A stretch of DNA of 45,681 bases, taken from the NCBI GenBank assembly GCA_030431855.1, contig JAUIII010000001.1, positions 89,089-134,769 of the forward strand. The letters run 5' to 3'. Positions 1 to 8,028 of this stretch are shown in pieces; within the stretch, counting starts at the first letter, position 1; each line of letters opens with the position of its first letter. A program made the position numbers and the translations under genes. The notes beneath the pieces were generated by a model. The model saw only the letters and a list, made by a program, of their open reading frames with translations, made no database searches and was not told the origin of the DNA. This stretch comes from a bacterium. GTDB lineage: Bacteria > Patescibacteriota > Saccharimonadia > Saccharimonadales > Saccharimonadaceae.

Positions 1-78
1 ACCGTCGCGTTCGGATATTTCTTTTATCATGATGCGCTAAAGAAACAGGGTAATGGAAAACCTCCGCTTACAAGTTAG
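1..78 (+). CDS. 3' end of an upstream gene (partial)
   Basis: Frame 1 is open from the first base to a TAG at 76-78 and gives a 25-residue tail with an aromatic stretch (AFGYFFYHD) and a basic end. It would overlap the xseA start by 26 bases, in line with the overlapping genes downstream. The fragment is too short to identify, and a chance open frame cannot be excluded. Confidence 0.35.
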   Translation, partial: TVAFGYFFYHDALKKQGNGKPPLTS

Positions 79-1144
79 CGAATTTATCGCGCTTACCAAC
101 CAAACGCTCGAATATGCGTATCCGAGCGTAGAGATAGAGGGCGAGGTAAGTAGCTTCAAGGTGAATCAAAACAAGTATGTATTTTTTGATTTGAAAGATG
201 ATGAAGCGAGCGTAGGCTGCTTTATGACCGTGTGGCAACTACGCACGCCAATCGAAGATGGCATGAAGATTATCGTGACGGCCACGCCAAAACTTACGAA
301 TTGGGGAAAATTTAGCCTGACAGTTCGTGCTTTGCGGCCGAGCGGCGAGGGAAGTTTGAAAAAAAGCTTTGAACTGTTGAAAGCCAAGCTAGAAAAAGAA
401 GGCCTATTTAGCCCAGAGCGCAAACGGCTGTTGCCATCGCTTCCAAAACACATAGGCGTGATAAGCAGTACACAAGCTGCAGGATACGCAGACTTTATCA
501 AAATAGTGAACGACAGATTCGGCGGTATGACTATAGACGTCGCCCACGTACAAGTGCAGGGCGCCGCAGCCGCGGATCAGATAATAAAAGCCATCCGCTA
601 TTTCAATATGCTCGAGCAGATGCCGGAAGTGCTAGTGCTGGTGCGTGGTGGCGGTAGCGCCGATGATTTAGCTACGTTCAACGACGAGCAGTTGGTGCGC
701 GAAATCGCGGCGAGCCGTATTCCGGTGTTAACTGGTATTGGGCACGAAGTCGACGTGAGTCTAGCGGACATGGCAGCGGATGTGCGCGCGGCCACACCGA
801 GCAACGCAGCGCAACTTCTAGTGCCAGACAGACGCGAACTAGTGGCAGACGTGCGACACCGCATGCATGGCGTGATTCCAGCTATCGAGCGCCGCATAGC
901 AGATTATCACGACGATGTGGTGGGGCAGCTAGACAGTGCGCTGGGTGCAATAGATACACGGATAGATGACGTGCATAACGAGCTGACTATGACGAGTAGG
1001 GTGCTTGGCGAGTACAACCCGCAGAAAGTACTTGCGCGTGGCTACGCGCTGGTGCGAGGCGATGTAAAGCCGGGCGCAAATATAGATATAGAACGAGCAA
1101 ATGATGTAATAACCGCGGAGGTAAAACATGTCAAAGCAAAGTAA
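53..1144 (+). CDS. xseA: Exodeoxyribonuclease VII large subunit
   Basis: Large, catalytic subunit of exonuclease VII, which degrades single-stranded DNA in both directions to oligonucleotides during repair. The N-terminal OB-fold (about residues 1-100, with VEIEGEVSSFK and YVFFDLKD) is followed by the exonuclease core with PKHIGVISSTQAAGYADF, VLVRGGGSADDLATFND and PVLTGIGHEVDVSLADMAAD, all hallmark segments of XseA. At 363 residues it is clearly shorter than the roughly 400-450 of typical homologues. The loss is mainly in the C-terminal coiled-coil stalk, which normally binds XseB. It overlaps xseB by 17 bases, as expected for partners made together. The ATG at 53 has only a weak upstream AGGG. 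Confidence 0.95.
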   Translation: MENLRLQVSEFIALTNQTLEYAYPSVEIEGEVSSFKVNQNKYVFFDLKDDEASVGCFMTVWQLRTPIEDGMKIIVTATPKLTNWGKFSLTVRALRPSGEGSLKKSFELLKAKLEKEGLFSPERKRLLPSLPKHIGVISSTQAAGYADFIKIVNDRFGGMTIDVAHVQVQGAAAADQIIKAIRYFNMLEQMPEVLVLVRGGGSADDLATFNDEQLVREIAASRIPVLTGIGHEVDVSLADMAADVRAATPSNAAQLLVPDRRELVADVRHRMHGVIPAIERRIADYHDDVVGQLDSALGAIDTRIDDVHNELTMTSRVLGEYNPQKVLARGYALVRGDVKPGANIDIERANDVITAEVKHVKAK

Positions 1145-1328
1145 AACAATTGAAGAAAAAATGAACGAACTGCGTGAAATGACCGCATGGTTTGAAAGTG
1201 AAGAATTCTCACTTACCGAAGCTGCCGACAAGTTCAAACAGGCTAACGCGCTGGCAAAAGACATCGAGAAAGATCTCGGCGAGCTGCGCAATACGGTCAA
1301 CGAATTAAAGCAATCGTTTGAAACATGA
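1128..1328 (+). CDS. xseB: Exodeoxyribonuclease VII small subunit
   Basis: A 66-residue, highly charged helical protein with the XseB pattern: an EEKMNELREMTAWFES helix, the LTEAADKFKQANALAKDIEKDL segment, and a coiled-coil tail. XseB wraps the stalk of XseA and is needed for a stable, active exonuclease VII. The start codon lies inside the end of xseA, where GCGGAGG upstream (about 1116-1122) can act as ribosome binding site. The stop overlaps the next start (ATGA), so three genes are translationally linked. Confidence 0.93.
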   Translation: MSKQSKTIEEKMNELREMTAWFESEEFSLTEAADKFKQANALAKDIEKDLGELRNTVNELKQSFET

Positions 1329-1822
1329 TAGTGCTGTGGGTGCTGGCTGGGGTAGTCGCACTGTTTCTGCTGACTGTGCTGGTGGGTGCGCCGTATGTGC
1401 CGAGCAAACGAAAGGATGTTAGCGCTGCTTTTAGCGATTTGTATCCTCTTAGCGACACAGATGTACTGCTAGATATTGGCTCGGGCGACGGCGTGGTGCT
1501 ACGACAAGCCGCCGCATATGGTGCTAGGGCAGTGGGTTACGAGGTAAACCCGGTGTTGGTGGTAGTTAGCTGGCTGCTAAGCCGTGGGCAACCGCTGGTA
1601 CATACGCGAATCGCAAACTTTTGGTATACAGATTTTCCGGTTGATACCACTGTAGTATACGTGTTCGGCGAAACGCGTGATATCGCTCGCATGGCACGGC
1701 GAGTGCAGGCCGAGGCTAAGCGCTTAGGCAGGCCACTACAGCTGATTAGTTATAGCTTTGAGGTGCCAGGCAAGAAGCCACTTGCCAGCACAAATATGCA
1801 TCACCTCTATGAATTTCGCTAA
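1325..1822 (+). CDS. Membrane-anchored SAM-dependent methyltransferase-like protein
   Basis: A 165-residue protein with one N-terminal membrane helix (about residues 1-22, VLWVLAGVVALFLLTVLVG), then a small class I methyltransferase-like fold. The SAM-binding motif I is LLDIGSGDGVVL near residues 50-60, and GYEVNPVLV supplies the acidic residue after strand 2. The lone N-terminal anchor and short length recall the small membrane-bound DOT1-like or LDM methyltransferases of ultrasmall bacteria; the substrate cannot be inferred. It is coupled to xseB by an ATGA overlap, but a functional link to exonuclease VII is not implied. Confidence 0.7.
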   Translation: MIVLWVLAGVVALFLLTVLVGAPYVPSKRKDVSAAFSDLYPLSDTDVLLDIGSGDGVVLRQAAAYGARAVGYEVNPVLVVVSWLLSRGQPLVHTRIANFWYTDFPVDTTVVYVFGETRDIARMARRVQAEAKRLGRPLQLISYSFEVPGKKPLASTNMHHLYEFR

Positions 1823-1830
1823 TGCTTTCG

Positions 1831-1836
1831 TATAAT
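1831..1836 (+). promoter_or_regulatory. -10 box giving a leaderless start at 1844
   Basis: A perfect TATAAT ends 7 nt before the ATG at 1844. No Shine-Dalgarno sequence fits, since transcription would begin at or next to the start codon. Confidence 0.6.
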
Positions 1837-1843
1837 GATGAAC

Positions 1844-2506
1844 ATGAAACACACTACTCGTCACGAAGGTGAAAAAGGTATGGCCGCTGGTGTTGTGGTA
1901 GCGCTTGTCGCTATGGCGCTAGCAGTAATTATCTTTGCTGGCCTGGCCGTTTGGTCATTTATGCAGTACAACGAACAAAAAACCAATGTAGATGGCAAAA
2001 TATCGCAAGCCGTAGCCGAAGCAGAGCGCGACCAAGCCGCGAAAGATGAAGAAAAGTTCATCGAGCGCGAAAAGCAACCAAACCTAGAGTTTATTGGCCC
2101 AAGTGATTACGGCAGCCTCAGTTTCAAATACCCGAAAACATGGAGCGTCTACGTAGCAAGTGACGCCGCGGACGGCGGCGACTACGAAGCGTATCTTAGC
2201 CCGCGTCTTGTGCCGCCGGTCGACGATGAAAACCGCTTTGCTTTGCGTGTAACAATTCGCGAAGAAGCCTATTCCGACGTATTGGGCGAGTATGAAAGCG
2301 CCGTGAGCGAGGGCGACTTGAAAACAAGCGTCGTGAAATTTGGTACTGAAACGGGCACCAGGCTTGACGGCCAGATAGACGAAAACACTCGTGGCTCGAT
2401 AGTGCTGCTGAAAATACGCGACAAAACCGCCGTGCTACAAACAGACGCAAACACATTTAAATCTGACTTCGATAAAATTGTAAAATCGGTTACTTACAAC
2501 CAATAA
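1844..2506 (+). CDS. Membrane-anchored extracytoplasmic protein of unknown function
   Basis: Not recognised. A short basic N-terminus precedes a single membrane helix (GVVVALVAMALAVIIFAGLAV), then an acidic/basic helical linker (KISQAVAEAERDQAAKDEEKF) and a C-terminal globular domain rich in beta strands (SLSFKYPKTWSVYV). The last segment resembles the PsbP-like or DUF4367-type domains seen on Gram-positive surface anchors. I chose the ATG at 1844 over the in-frame one at 1835, because TATAAT at 1831-1836 overlaps the latter and lies exactly 7 nt before 1844. That spacing predicts a leaderless mRNA. Confidence 0.65.
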   Translation: MKHTTRHEGEKGMAAGVVVALVAMALAVIIFAGLAVWSFMQYNEQKTNVDGKISQAVAEAERDQAAKDEEKFIEREKQPNLEFIGPSDYGSLSFKYPKTWSVYVASDAADGGDYEAYLSPRLVPPVDDENRFALRVTIREEAYSDVLGEYESAVSEGDLKTSVVKFGTETGTRLDGQIDENTRGSIVLLKIRDKTAVLQTDANTFKSDFDKIVKSVTYNQ

Positions 2507-2564
2507 TAATCATCTTGCTATAGCTTTGAGCCTCTAGCCTAGCAGTGCTAAACTAGAAGTACTG

Positions 2565-3290
2565 ATGCAAGCGAGGGAGAACGAGTCAGCAGGGGCCAGG
2601 AGTGCCGATATATCATCGGTTGGGTTAGCTGCTCACGAGTTAAAATCACCGCTGGTGCTGCTGCGGCAACTGTCGCTCGAGCTTGCGAGCACCGAACTGA
2701 GTGCAGACGAACATCGGCGAGTGCTGGACCAGCTGCTACACACTACTGAAAAAGCATTGCGCCTAACTAGCGACCTGACTCGGGCCGAGCGTTTGCAGCC
2801 GTCGCTGTTTGAGCTGGCGCCTGTAAATCCAATTAGCGTGTGTGACGACGTGACCTTCGAACTGCAACGCATGTACGCAGCGCATGGACGTAGCTTGAAA
2901 CGCTCGCGTATTCGACACCTGCCACCTGTGGTCGCTAATCGAGATTTGCTGCGCCGAATACTTTTGAATTTTGCCGACAACGCACTGCACTATAGCGACG
3001 AGCAGGGCGCAGTGGAGCTACACGCGCAACTACTACGCGAAAAGGGTATGGTGCGTGTCGGCGTGCGTGATTATGGCCCTGCGGTGTCGCTGAAAAACTG
3101 GCGAGAACTGACCCAGGCAATTGCTAGCACAAAGCCAGTGCATGCTCGGCCGCAAAGTAGTGGACTGGGCATTTACATTGCTCATCAATTTGCGACTGCC
3201 ATGAACGGCCGTATTGGGGCTATTCGTCACCGCGATGGCGCATCGTTTTATGTAGAGTTGCCAATTTCTAAACAATTGTCGCTACTATGA
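2565..3290 (+). CDS. Soluble sensor histidine kinase
   Basis: A 241-residue cytosolic kinase with no membrane segment and almost no sensor region. The HisKA H-box is AAHELKSPL with His24 as the expected phosphorylation site. The HATPase_c domain follows: N-box NFADNALHYS (residues 135-144), G1 DYGP (169-172) and G2 SSGLGIYIAH (198-207). It overlaps the downstream response regulator by 4 bases and is its obvious partner. With no sensor domain, the input must come from a partner protein or from the first roughly 20 residues. A TAAACT box with an upstream TGC (2546-2554) ends 10 nt before the ATG, so the leader would be very short. Confidence 0.88.
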   Translation: MQARENESAGARSADISSVGLAAHELKSPLVLLRQLSLELASTELSADEHRRVLDQLLHTTEKALRLTSDLTRAERLQPSLFELAPVNPISVCDDVTFELQRMYAAHGRSLKRSRIRHLPPVVANRDLLRRILLNFADNALHYSDEQGAVELHAQLLREKGMVRVGVRDYGPAVSLKNWRELTQAIASTKPVHARPQSSGLGIYIAHQFATAMNGRIGAIRHRDGASFYVELPISKQLSLL

Positions 3291-3664
3291 CCCAGCAGCC
3301 CAGCGTCGTAATAGTAGAAGACGACCAGTGGTTGGCCGAGCAGTATACGCGTACGCTGAAGCGAGCAGGGTATGCTGTTCACTATGCGCCGCATGCCTTG
3401 GCGGCGATTGACGTGATTGATAAAGTAATGCCGCAGGCGATTGTGCTTGATTTGCTACTCACAGGCATTACAGCGATGGCGCTGCTAAACGAACTAAAAT
3501 CGCATGAAGATTTGGCCAAGATACCAGTGGTACTGGTAACAAACATTGCCGATCAGCTACAGTTGGATGACTTGCAGAGCTATGGAGTGAAACGGATGCT
3601 CGATAAGACGAGTATGCAGCCAGAAGATATCGCATTTGCGGTGCGAAGCGTGGTAGCGACATGA
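3287..3664 (+). CDS. Single-domain response regulator (REC only)
   Basis: A 125-residue receiver domain and nothing else. The acidic pocket is ED D at residues 11-13, the phospho-acceptor is Asp55 in VLDLLL, Thr85 matches the conserved Ser/Thr of VLVTN, and Lys107 in MLDKT is the conserved lysine. With no output domain it probably acts by protein-protein contact, like CheY or Spo0F. It is fused by ATGA overlaps to the kinase before and to recO after, so all three must be co-translated. Confidence 0.9.
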   Translation: MTQQPSVVIVEDDQWLAEQYTRTLKRAGYAVHYAPHALAAIDVIDKVMPQAIVLDLLLTGITAMALLNELKSHEDLAKIPVVLVTNIADQLQLDDLQSYGVKRMLDKTSMQPEDIAFAVRSVVAT

Positions 3665-4338
3665 AAATTATCCGCACCAAAGCCATAGTGTTACGCCGTA
3701 CAAACTATGGTGAAGCCGATAGGATTGTGAATCTTTTAACCCCAGAGTACGGCAAGCTGAGCGTGATGGCGAAAAGTGTACGGCGTGAAAAAAGTAAGCT
3801 AGCAGGTGGCATAGAGCTATTCGCGCGCTGTGACGTGACCGTGAATACAGGCAAGGGCGACCTTGGCATTCTAACCGGGGCTCGGCTGGAGCAATTTTAT
3901 AAAAATATCTTGAACGATTACGATAGGCTGCAATTTGGCTACGAAGTGATAAAGCAGATATCAAAAGCAGCCGACCAGCTAGACGAACCAGCGTTTTTTG
4001 ACCTGCTGGATCAAGCATTGGCGTCGCTGAATGATGAGGAAATTGACCTAAAGGTAGTGAAGGCGTGGTTTTGGCTGCAACTTGCCATTTTGCTGGGTGT
4101 CGGGCTGAATTTGGCAACGGACAATAACGGCATGAAGCTGGTGGAAGACGCGCGCTATAGCTTTGATAGCAACGACAGCGTTTTAGTGTTTCACGAAAAT
4201 GGCGACGTTCGCAGCGACCATATAAAGTTACTGCGCCTACTCAGCGCACAGCCACCAAAGGTGGCAATGCAGGTTCAGGGTGTTGGTACACTCATCGATG
4301 ATTGTTTGTGGTTGGCCGAGCAAGCGGTCGCTCACTAG
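3661..4338 (+). CDS. recO: DNA repair protein RecO
   Basis: Recombination mediator that helps RecR and RecF load RecA onto SSB-coated single-stranded DNA. The N-terminal OB-fold is diagnostic: MKIIRTKAIVLRRTNYGEAD, then LLTPEYGKLSVMAKSVRR and the GGIELFARCDVTVNTGKGDLGILTGA region. The C-terminal helical part is normal in length but lacks the CXXC zinc pair of many homologues. At 225 residues it is slightly short of the usual 230-250. The ATG overlaps the stop of the response regulator. Confidence 0.92.
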   Translation: MKIIRTKAIVLRRTNYGEADRIVNLLTPEYGKLSVMAKSVRREKSKLAGGIELFARCDVTVNTGKGDLGILTGARLEQFYKNILNDYDRLQFGYEVIKQISKAADQLDEPAFFDLLDQALASLNDEEIDLKVVKAWFWLQLAILLGVGLNLATDNNGMKLVEDARYSFDSNDSVLVFHENGDVRSDHIKLLRLLSAQPPKVAMQVQGVGTLIDDCLWLAEQAVAH

Positions 4339-4360
4339 TTGCAAGCAAAGAAAAATATTG

Positions 4361-4366
4361 TATAAT
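4361..4366 (+). promoter_or_regulatory. -10 box giving a leaderless start at 4375
   Basis: TATAAT ends 8 nt before the ATG at 4375. A possible -35 (TTGCAA, 4339-4344) lies 16 nt upstream. There is no Shine-Dalgarno sequence. Confidence 0.6.
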
Positions 4367-4374
4367 ACTCATAA

Positions 4375-5007
4375 ATGGGCAAAGCATCATTTCTCAACCC
4401 GTATGTGCGGGCACATAACAGATTACGCGATGAACGCAGACTTAGCGTACCGCCAGACATGGGCACGATGGCGATATTTTATGCTGTCGGTGGTTCTTCC
4501 TATAGTTTGTTGCGCCCCGAGACAGAAAAAGCAGCCTTTGCCGAAGAAGCCGAACGAGTTGCCGAGGAAAGTAAAGATAAATACGCGAGGGTCCGCGTAA
4601 TGCAGGTTTCAGACCGATTTCGTGTTTTCAACGCCTTGCAAGACCCGCAAGTAGCGGGGCTTACGCTGATAGGGCATGGTACCATCAGTGCATTTTATAC
4701 GGGCAATAAACCTCCGCGCTGGAGCGATGTGGCCACGGAAGTTCAAAAAGAAGATGGGCACCTAAAAATGGGTAAAATTGTGCAACGTTTTTGTGGTGGG
4801 GTAGACCAGCGGGATTCGATAACATGGGGTACATTTGCTGTGTACGATCAACGAAACGTGCTGGCGCCAATTGGCCAAGGTATCGAAGATCTCGACCCAG
4901 ACGAAGACGCATTCAGGCCTGTGTATAGCCATGAAGTTAATACGCCCAGGCAAATACTCGCGGCGCACGAACCATACAAAAAATCCAACAAACCATCGTC
5001 CCAGTAG
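4375..5007 (+). CDS. Unknown protein with a possible caspase/CHAT-like His-Cys pair
   Basis: Not recognised by overall sequence. It is a 210-residue soluble protein, and the middle holds GLTLIGHGTISAFYTGN followed about 40 residues later by KIVQRFCGG. A hydrophobic strand ending in GHG and a second strand ending in a cysteine is the arrangement of the catalytic dyad in clan CD peptidases (caspase, CHAT, clostripain). This is an inference from spacing only; no family signature is otherwise clear. The C-terminal 30 residues are polar and probably disordered. It has its own leaderless-type promoter and faces the next two genes with only 2 bases between the stop codons. Confidence 0.6.
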   Translation: MGKASFLNPYVRAHNRLRDERRLSVPPDMGTMAIFYAVGGSSYSLLRPETEKAAFAEEAERVAEESKDKYARVRVMQVSDRFRVFNALQDPQVAGLTLIGHGTISAFYTGNKPPRWSDVATEVQKEDGHLKMGKIVQRFCGGVDQRDSITWGTFAVYDQRNVLAPIGQGIEDLDPDEDAFRPVYSHEVNTPRQILAAHEPYKKSNKPSSQ

Positions 5008-5009
5008 AA

Positions 5010-5732
5010 CTATAGTAATTTTGCGCCAGTAGTTCGTACGATACGACTCTCGCGCAGTTTCTTAGGCGCGACGGTAGCAAATGCCGCAAAGCCGCTGCGA
5101 GCCAATGCCTGTGCACGGCGCTTTGCTTTGTAGCTGGGGCTTGCCTCGGGGTTGGGGTGCTGTACACGCGTGGCTGATTCACTGATGGCTGCAAGATACA
5201 GTGTGTAGACAACGCGAGCGAGGTTACCTAGCCGGTCGTGCTCGCCGTAAGCTTCGACAATCGCTAGTATTGCTGCGAAATTTACTTCGTATTGGTCGGG
5301 GCGAGGATCGGTCGATGCATTCCTGATTTCTTCTAATCCTCTAAGCAGCGGGACAAACGCCGCCATGGCATCCATGTCGGCATCACCAGACAGCTGCATG
5401 TGCATAATCAATCGGCCGTACATACAGCTACTAGCACCGAGTTCTCGCGCGACATCTTCACGGTTGTTGGGCAAGCCCTCTAGCTCGGCGCTTCGCGCGA
5501 GTTTGTTTTCCTCGGCAAAATACCTGACTGATTCGTGCAAGTCATCTTGCCAGTCCGTTTCGCCGTCTAGGTAACGCTCTTTTCCGCGGTCGCGGAGAGC
5601 TCGTGCGCGGTCAAAGTCATTTCTGTAGCTCATGATTGCTTCTGTCAAAAGTGCGATGCGTTCTGAATGGGACAGCCCTTCGGATGTCACGGCTTCGGCA
5701 TGAATCTGGTGCGGTGTCTGTGGTGTTTCCAT
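5010..5732 (-). CDS. Helical protein of unknown function
   Basis: Not recognised. A 240-residue soluble protein, almost all alpha-helical by composition, with many Ala, Arg and Glu residues and a basic C-terminus (KAKRRAQALARS). It has no membrane segment or signal peptide. It starts directly after the stop of the gene upstream on the same strand (TAAATG), so the two form an operon. The alternation of short amphipathic helices recalls TPR-like or other helical-repeat proteins, but no repeat is clear. Confidence 0.6.
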   Translation of the reverse strand: METPQTPHQIHAEAVTSEGLSHSERIALLTEAIMSYRNDFDRARALRDRGKERYLDGETDWQDDLHESVRYFAEENKLARSAELEGLPNNREDVARELGASSCMYGRLIMHMQLSGDADMDAMAAFVPLLRGLEEIRNASTDPRPDQYEVNFAAILAIVEAYGEHDRLGNLARVVYTLYLAAISESATRVQHPNPEASPSYKAKRRAQALARSGFAAFATVAPKKLRESRIVRTTGAKLL

Positions 5733-6473
5733 TTAGTAATCTTGGGGTAAATCAAATAATCTATGCATGCCTCGACGTACCGCGACGCGGTCGATAGTTG
5801 GCCTAGGCAACCCAAACCTCCGGCGACTGGTAGATACCAGACCTTCCATCGGTACATAGAGGGGTGGTGGAGCTACTGGTCCATGGATTTGTAGCCAGTC
5901 GTGCAAGCGGCCTAAGTGCACATCCGCGATGTCGGGCGTATCTTTTTCTGGCAATGCGACGTGTAGCTCGGTAGCGATCTCGGGGTCTATCCAGCCAGAG
6001 CCATCGATGGCTTCAGTACTTTTGACGCGCAAATAGTGTAAGCCATTGCTGATCTGGCGGGGGAGTTTGCTGACTGGCGAGTTTATCGCAGAGCGATTTT
6101 GCCTGGCAACAACGCCAAGAGTGCCTCGTGCCATGTGATGTACAAGTTGCAGGTGACGCTGTTCGGGTGGTGGATTTGGTTCGGTGTCTCGTGTGCCCTC
6201 TGGCGGGAGTGCATCGATAGCAGTCTCGGCCTGTGCGAGGGTAGCGGTATCTCCGATTAGTCCGCTGGCGGCGCCAATCATTGTCCAAAAGTCGAGACGG
6301 TCTTCTACTGTCTCGAACATTTGAATATCACGCAGTGCTCCGAGTGCCTTTGCAGCCATGCCGCGCCCCAGTGAATCTTCGGCAATTCGAAGATTGCCAG
6401 ACGTTTTCTCGGCCAATGTAGCTGTTGGGAACGTTTGGCGGTATGCAGGCATATCGACACCTCGACGTATCAT
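5733..6473 (-). CDS. Helical protein of unknown function, first gene of a two-gene operon
   Basis: Not recognised. A soluble protein with an alpha-helical N-terminal half (NLRIAEDSLGRGMAAKALGAL, TLAQAETAIDAL) and a proline-rich C-terminal half. The start at 6473 is preferred because TATAAT (6485-6480 on this strand) ends 6 nt before it, the leaderless pattern seen throughout the window. The alternative ATG at 6452 (MPAYRQTF) has a GAGGTG upstream and would give a 239-residue protein. The longest reading begins at 6506 but starts upstream of the -10 box. It is divergent to glyS and shares its short promoter region. Confidence 0.6.
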   Translation of the reverse strand: MIRRGVDMPAYRQTFPTATLAEKTSGNLRIAEDSLGRGMAAKALGALRDIQMFETVEDRLDFWTMIGAASGLIGDTATLAQAETAIDALPPEGTRDTEPNPPPEQRHLQLVHHMARGTLGVVARQNRSAINSPVSKLPRQISNGLHYLRVKSTEAIDGSGWIDPEIATELHVALPEKDTPDIADVHLGRLHDWLQIHGPVAPPPLYVPMEGLVSTSRRRFGLPRPTIDRVAVRRGMHRLFDLPQDY

Positions 6474-6479
6474 CTTTTC

Positions 6480-6485
6480 ATTATA
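6480..6485 (-). promoter_or_regulatory. -10 box for the 6473-5010 operon
   Basis: TATAAT on the minus strand, preceded by TGG (extended -10), ends 6 nt before the ATG at 6473. It lies 30 bp from the glyS -10 box on the other strand. Confidence 0.6.
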
Positions 6486-6515
6486 CCACAAAATATGCAA
6501 AAACACAAGTTCTGC

Positions 6516-6521
6516 TATACT
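6516..6521 (+). promoter_or_regulatory. glyS -10 box
   Basis: TGCTATACT is an extended -10 ending 11 nt before the ATG at 6533. The leader would be about four bases and has no Shine-Dalgarno sequence. Confidence 0.6.
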
Positions 6522-6532
6522 ATTTTACAGAT

Positions 6533-7948
6533 ATGAGCACAGAGGTAAAACTAGAAGACATTGTAAGCTTAGCGAAACGCCGAGGTTTTATTTATCAGGG
6601 TAGCGACGTATACGGTGGCCTATCTGGTACGTGGGATTACGGCCCGCTAGGTGTGGCGCTGAAACGCAACATTATGAACCTGTGGTGGCAGACATTTGTA
6701 GAAAACCGCGACGACATGTATGGTGTAGACGCGGCGATATTGATGAACCAAAAGGTGTGGCAGGCAAGTGGCCACACAAAGACATTCACTGACCCAATGG
6801 TGGAATGTGGTAATTGCTCAAACAAGTTTCGCGCAGATAAGATTGACATTTCAAAGTGTCCTTCTTGTGGCAAAGAGAACACATTCAGACCACCAGTCGA
6901 TTTCAATTTAATGTTCAATACGCAAATTGGAGCGAGTTGGGGAAGTATCGAAACTCCAGATGGCCAACACTGGGCTGGTGAACTTACTGCTGTTGAAAAT
7001 AAAACCGGAGAGGAAAAAGCAAAAGTTCCAATCACTGAAGGTGATTCATACAATGGCACAATGATGTTCGAAAAGACTGGTCGTGTTTATCTCCGACCTG
7101 AAACCGCCCAGGGTATTTTTACCAACTACAAAAACGTGCTAGATAGTTTCTACCCGGACTTGCCATTTGGTATTGCGCAGCAGGGTAAGGCATTTCGCAA
7201 CGAAATCAGCCCACGCGATTTCGTCTTCCGTAGCCGAGAGTTCGAGCAAATGGAAATTGAGTATTTTGTACACAAAGATAATTGGCAAGAAGAGTTCAAA
7301 AAGTGGGAAGAGGATATAGAAAAATTTCTTGAGGCACTCGGACTCCCAGAGAATAGTTATGAAGCCGTGGATGTTCCTGCTGAAGATCGAGCGCACTACA
7401 GTGAAAAAACCTTGGACTATGAGTTTAAGTTTCCGCACGGAAAGGACGAATTGCTCGGCCTCGCGTATCGTACCGACTTTGATCTAAAAAATATTGACGA
7501 AAACTCAGGCAAAAGCATGGAATATCGTGTAAAAGGTACTAACGAAACATTTATCCCGCATGTGATAGAACCGAGCTTTGGTGTAGAGCGCGCCCTAATG
7601 GCTGTGCTGACCAGCGCGTACCGTACTGACGAGCTGAATGGCGAACAGCGTATATATTTGGCCCTGCCAGAACATTTGGCCCCTGTAAAATACGCCGTAT
7701 CTCCGCTACTGAAAAACAAGCCAGAGCTAGTAGAAAAAGCCCGCGAAGTGTACCAGATGCTAAAGAAAAAATACGGCGCCGTAATGTGGGATGACAACGG
7801 CAACATAGGTAAACGCTACCGCCGGCAGGATGAAATCGGTACGCCGCATTGTGTGGTGATAGATTTTGAAACGCTAGAGAACAATACCGTCACAGTTCGT
7901 GACCGTGATACGACAGAACAAAAACGTATTGTCCTTGAAGAAATTTAG
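6533..7948 (+). CDS. glyS: Glycyl-tRNA synthetase, dimeric (alpha2) type
   Basis: Class II aminoacyl-tRNA synthetase that charges tRNA-Gly. The start MSTEVKLEDIVSLAKRRGF at 6533 aligns with the normal beginning of the family; the longer frame from 6425 runs through the promoter and is rejected. Visible features are YGGLSGTWDYGPLG, a zinc-binding insertion (CGNCSNKF and CPSCG, near residues 95-120), motif 2 (FRNEISPRDFVFRSREFEQ), motif 3 (EPSFGVERALMAVL) and a C-terminal anticodon-binding domain ending in DRDTTEQKRIVLEEI. At 471 residues it has the usual length of the single-chain bacterial/archaeal-type enzyme. Codons between about 6780 and 7090 are noticeably more T-ending than the flanks. 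Confidence 0.96.
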   Translation: MSTEVKLEDIVSLAKRRGFIYQGSDVYGGLSGTWDYGPLGVALKRNIMNLWWQTFVENRDDMYGVDAAILMNQKVWQASGHTKTFTDPMVECGNCSNKFRADKIDISKCPSCGKENTFRPPVDFNLMFNTQIGASWGSIETPDGQHWAGELTAVENKTGEEKAKVPITEGDSYNGTMMFEKTGRVYLRPETAQGIFTNYKNVLDSFYPDLPFGIAQQGKAFRNEISPRDFVFRSREFEQMEIEYFVHKDNWQEEFKKWEEDIEKFLEALGLPENSYEAVDVPAEDRAHYSEKTLDYEFKFPHGKDELLGLAYRTDFDLKNIDENSGKSMEYRVKGTNETFIPHVIEPSFGVERALMAVLTSAYRTDELNGEQRIYLALPEHLAPVKYAVSPLLKNKPELVEKAREVYQMLKKKYGAVMWDDNGNIGKRYRRQDEIGTPHCVVIDFETLENNTVTVRDRDTTEQKRIVLEEI

Positions 7949-7994
7949 AATCCATATTATGGATTAGGACGTTTAAAACTTGTTTCTATTGTGG

Positions 7995-8000
7995 TAGAAT
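7995..8000 (+). promoter_or_regulatory. -10 box of the wHTH-TIR gene
   Basis: TGGTAGAAT forms an extended -10. Unlike most promoters here it is followed by a leader of about 22 nt with a strong ribosome binding site (ATGGAGGTAG, 8016-8025) before the ATG at 8029. Confidence 0.5.
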
Positions 8001-8028
8001 GTAACCATATAAGTCATGGAGGTAGATT

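Noticed and set aside
166-501. 111-codon minus-strand ORF inside xseA
   Set aside because: Shadow frame opposite a clearly conserved gene.
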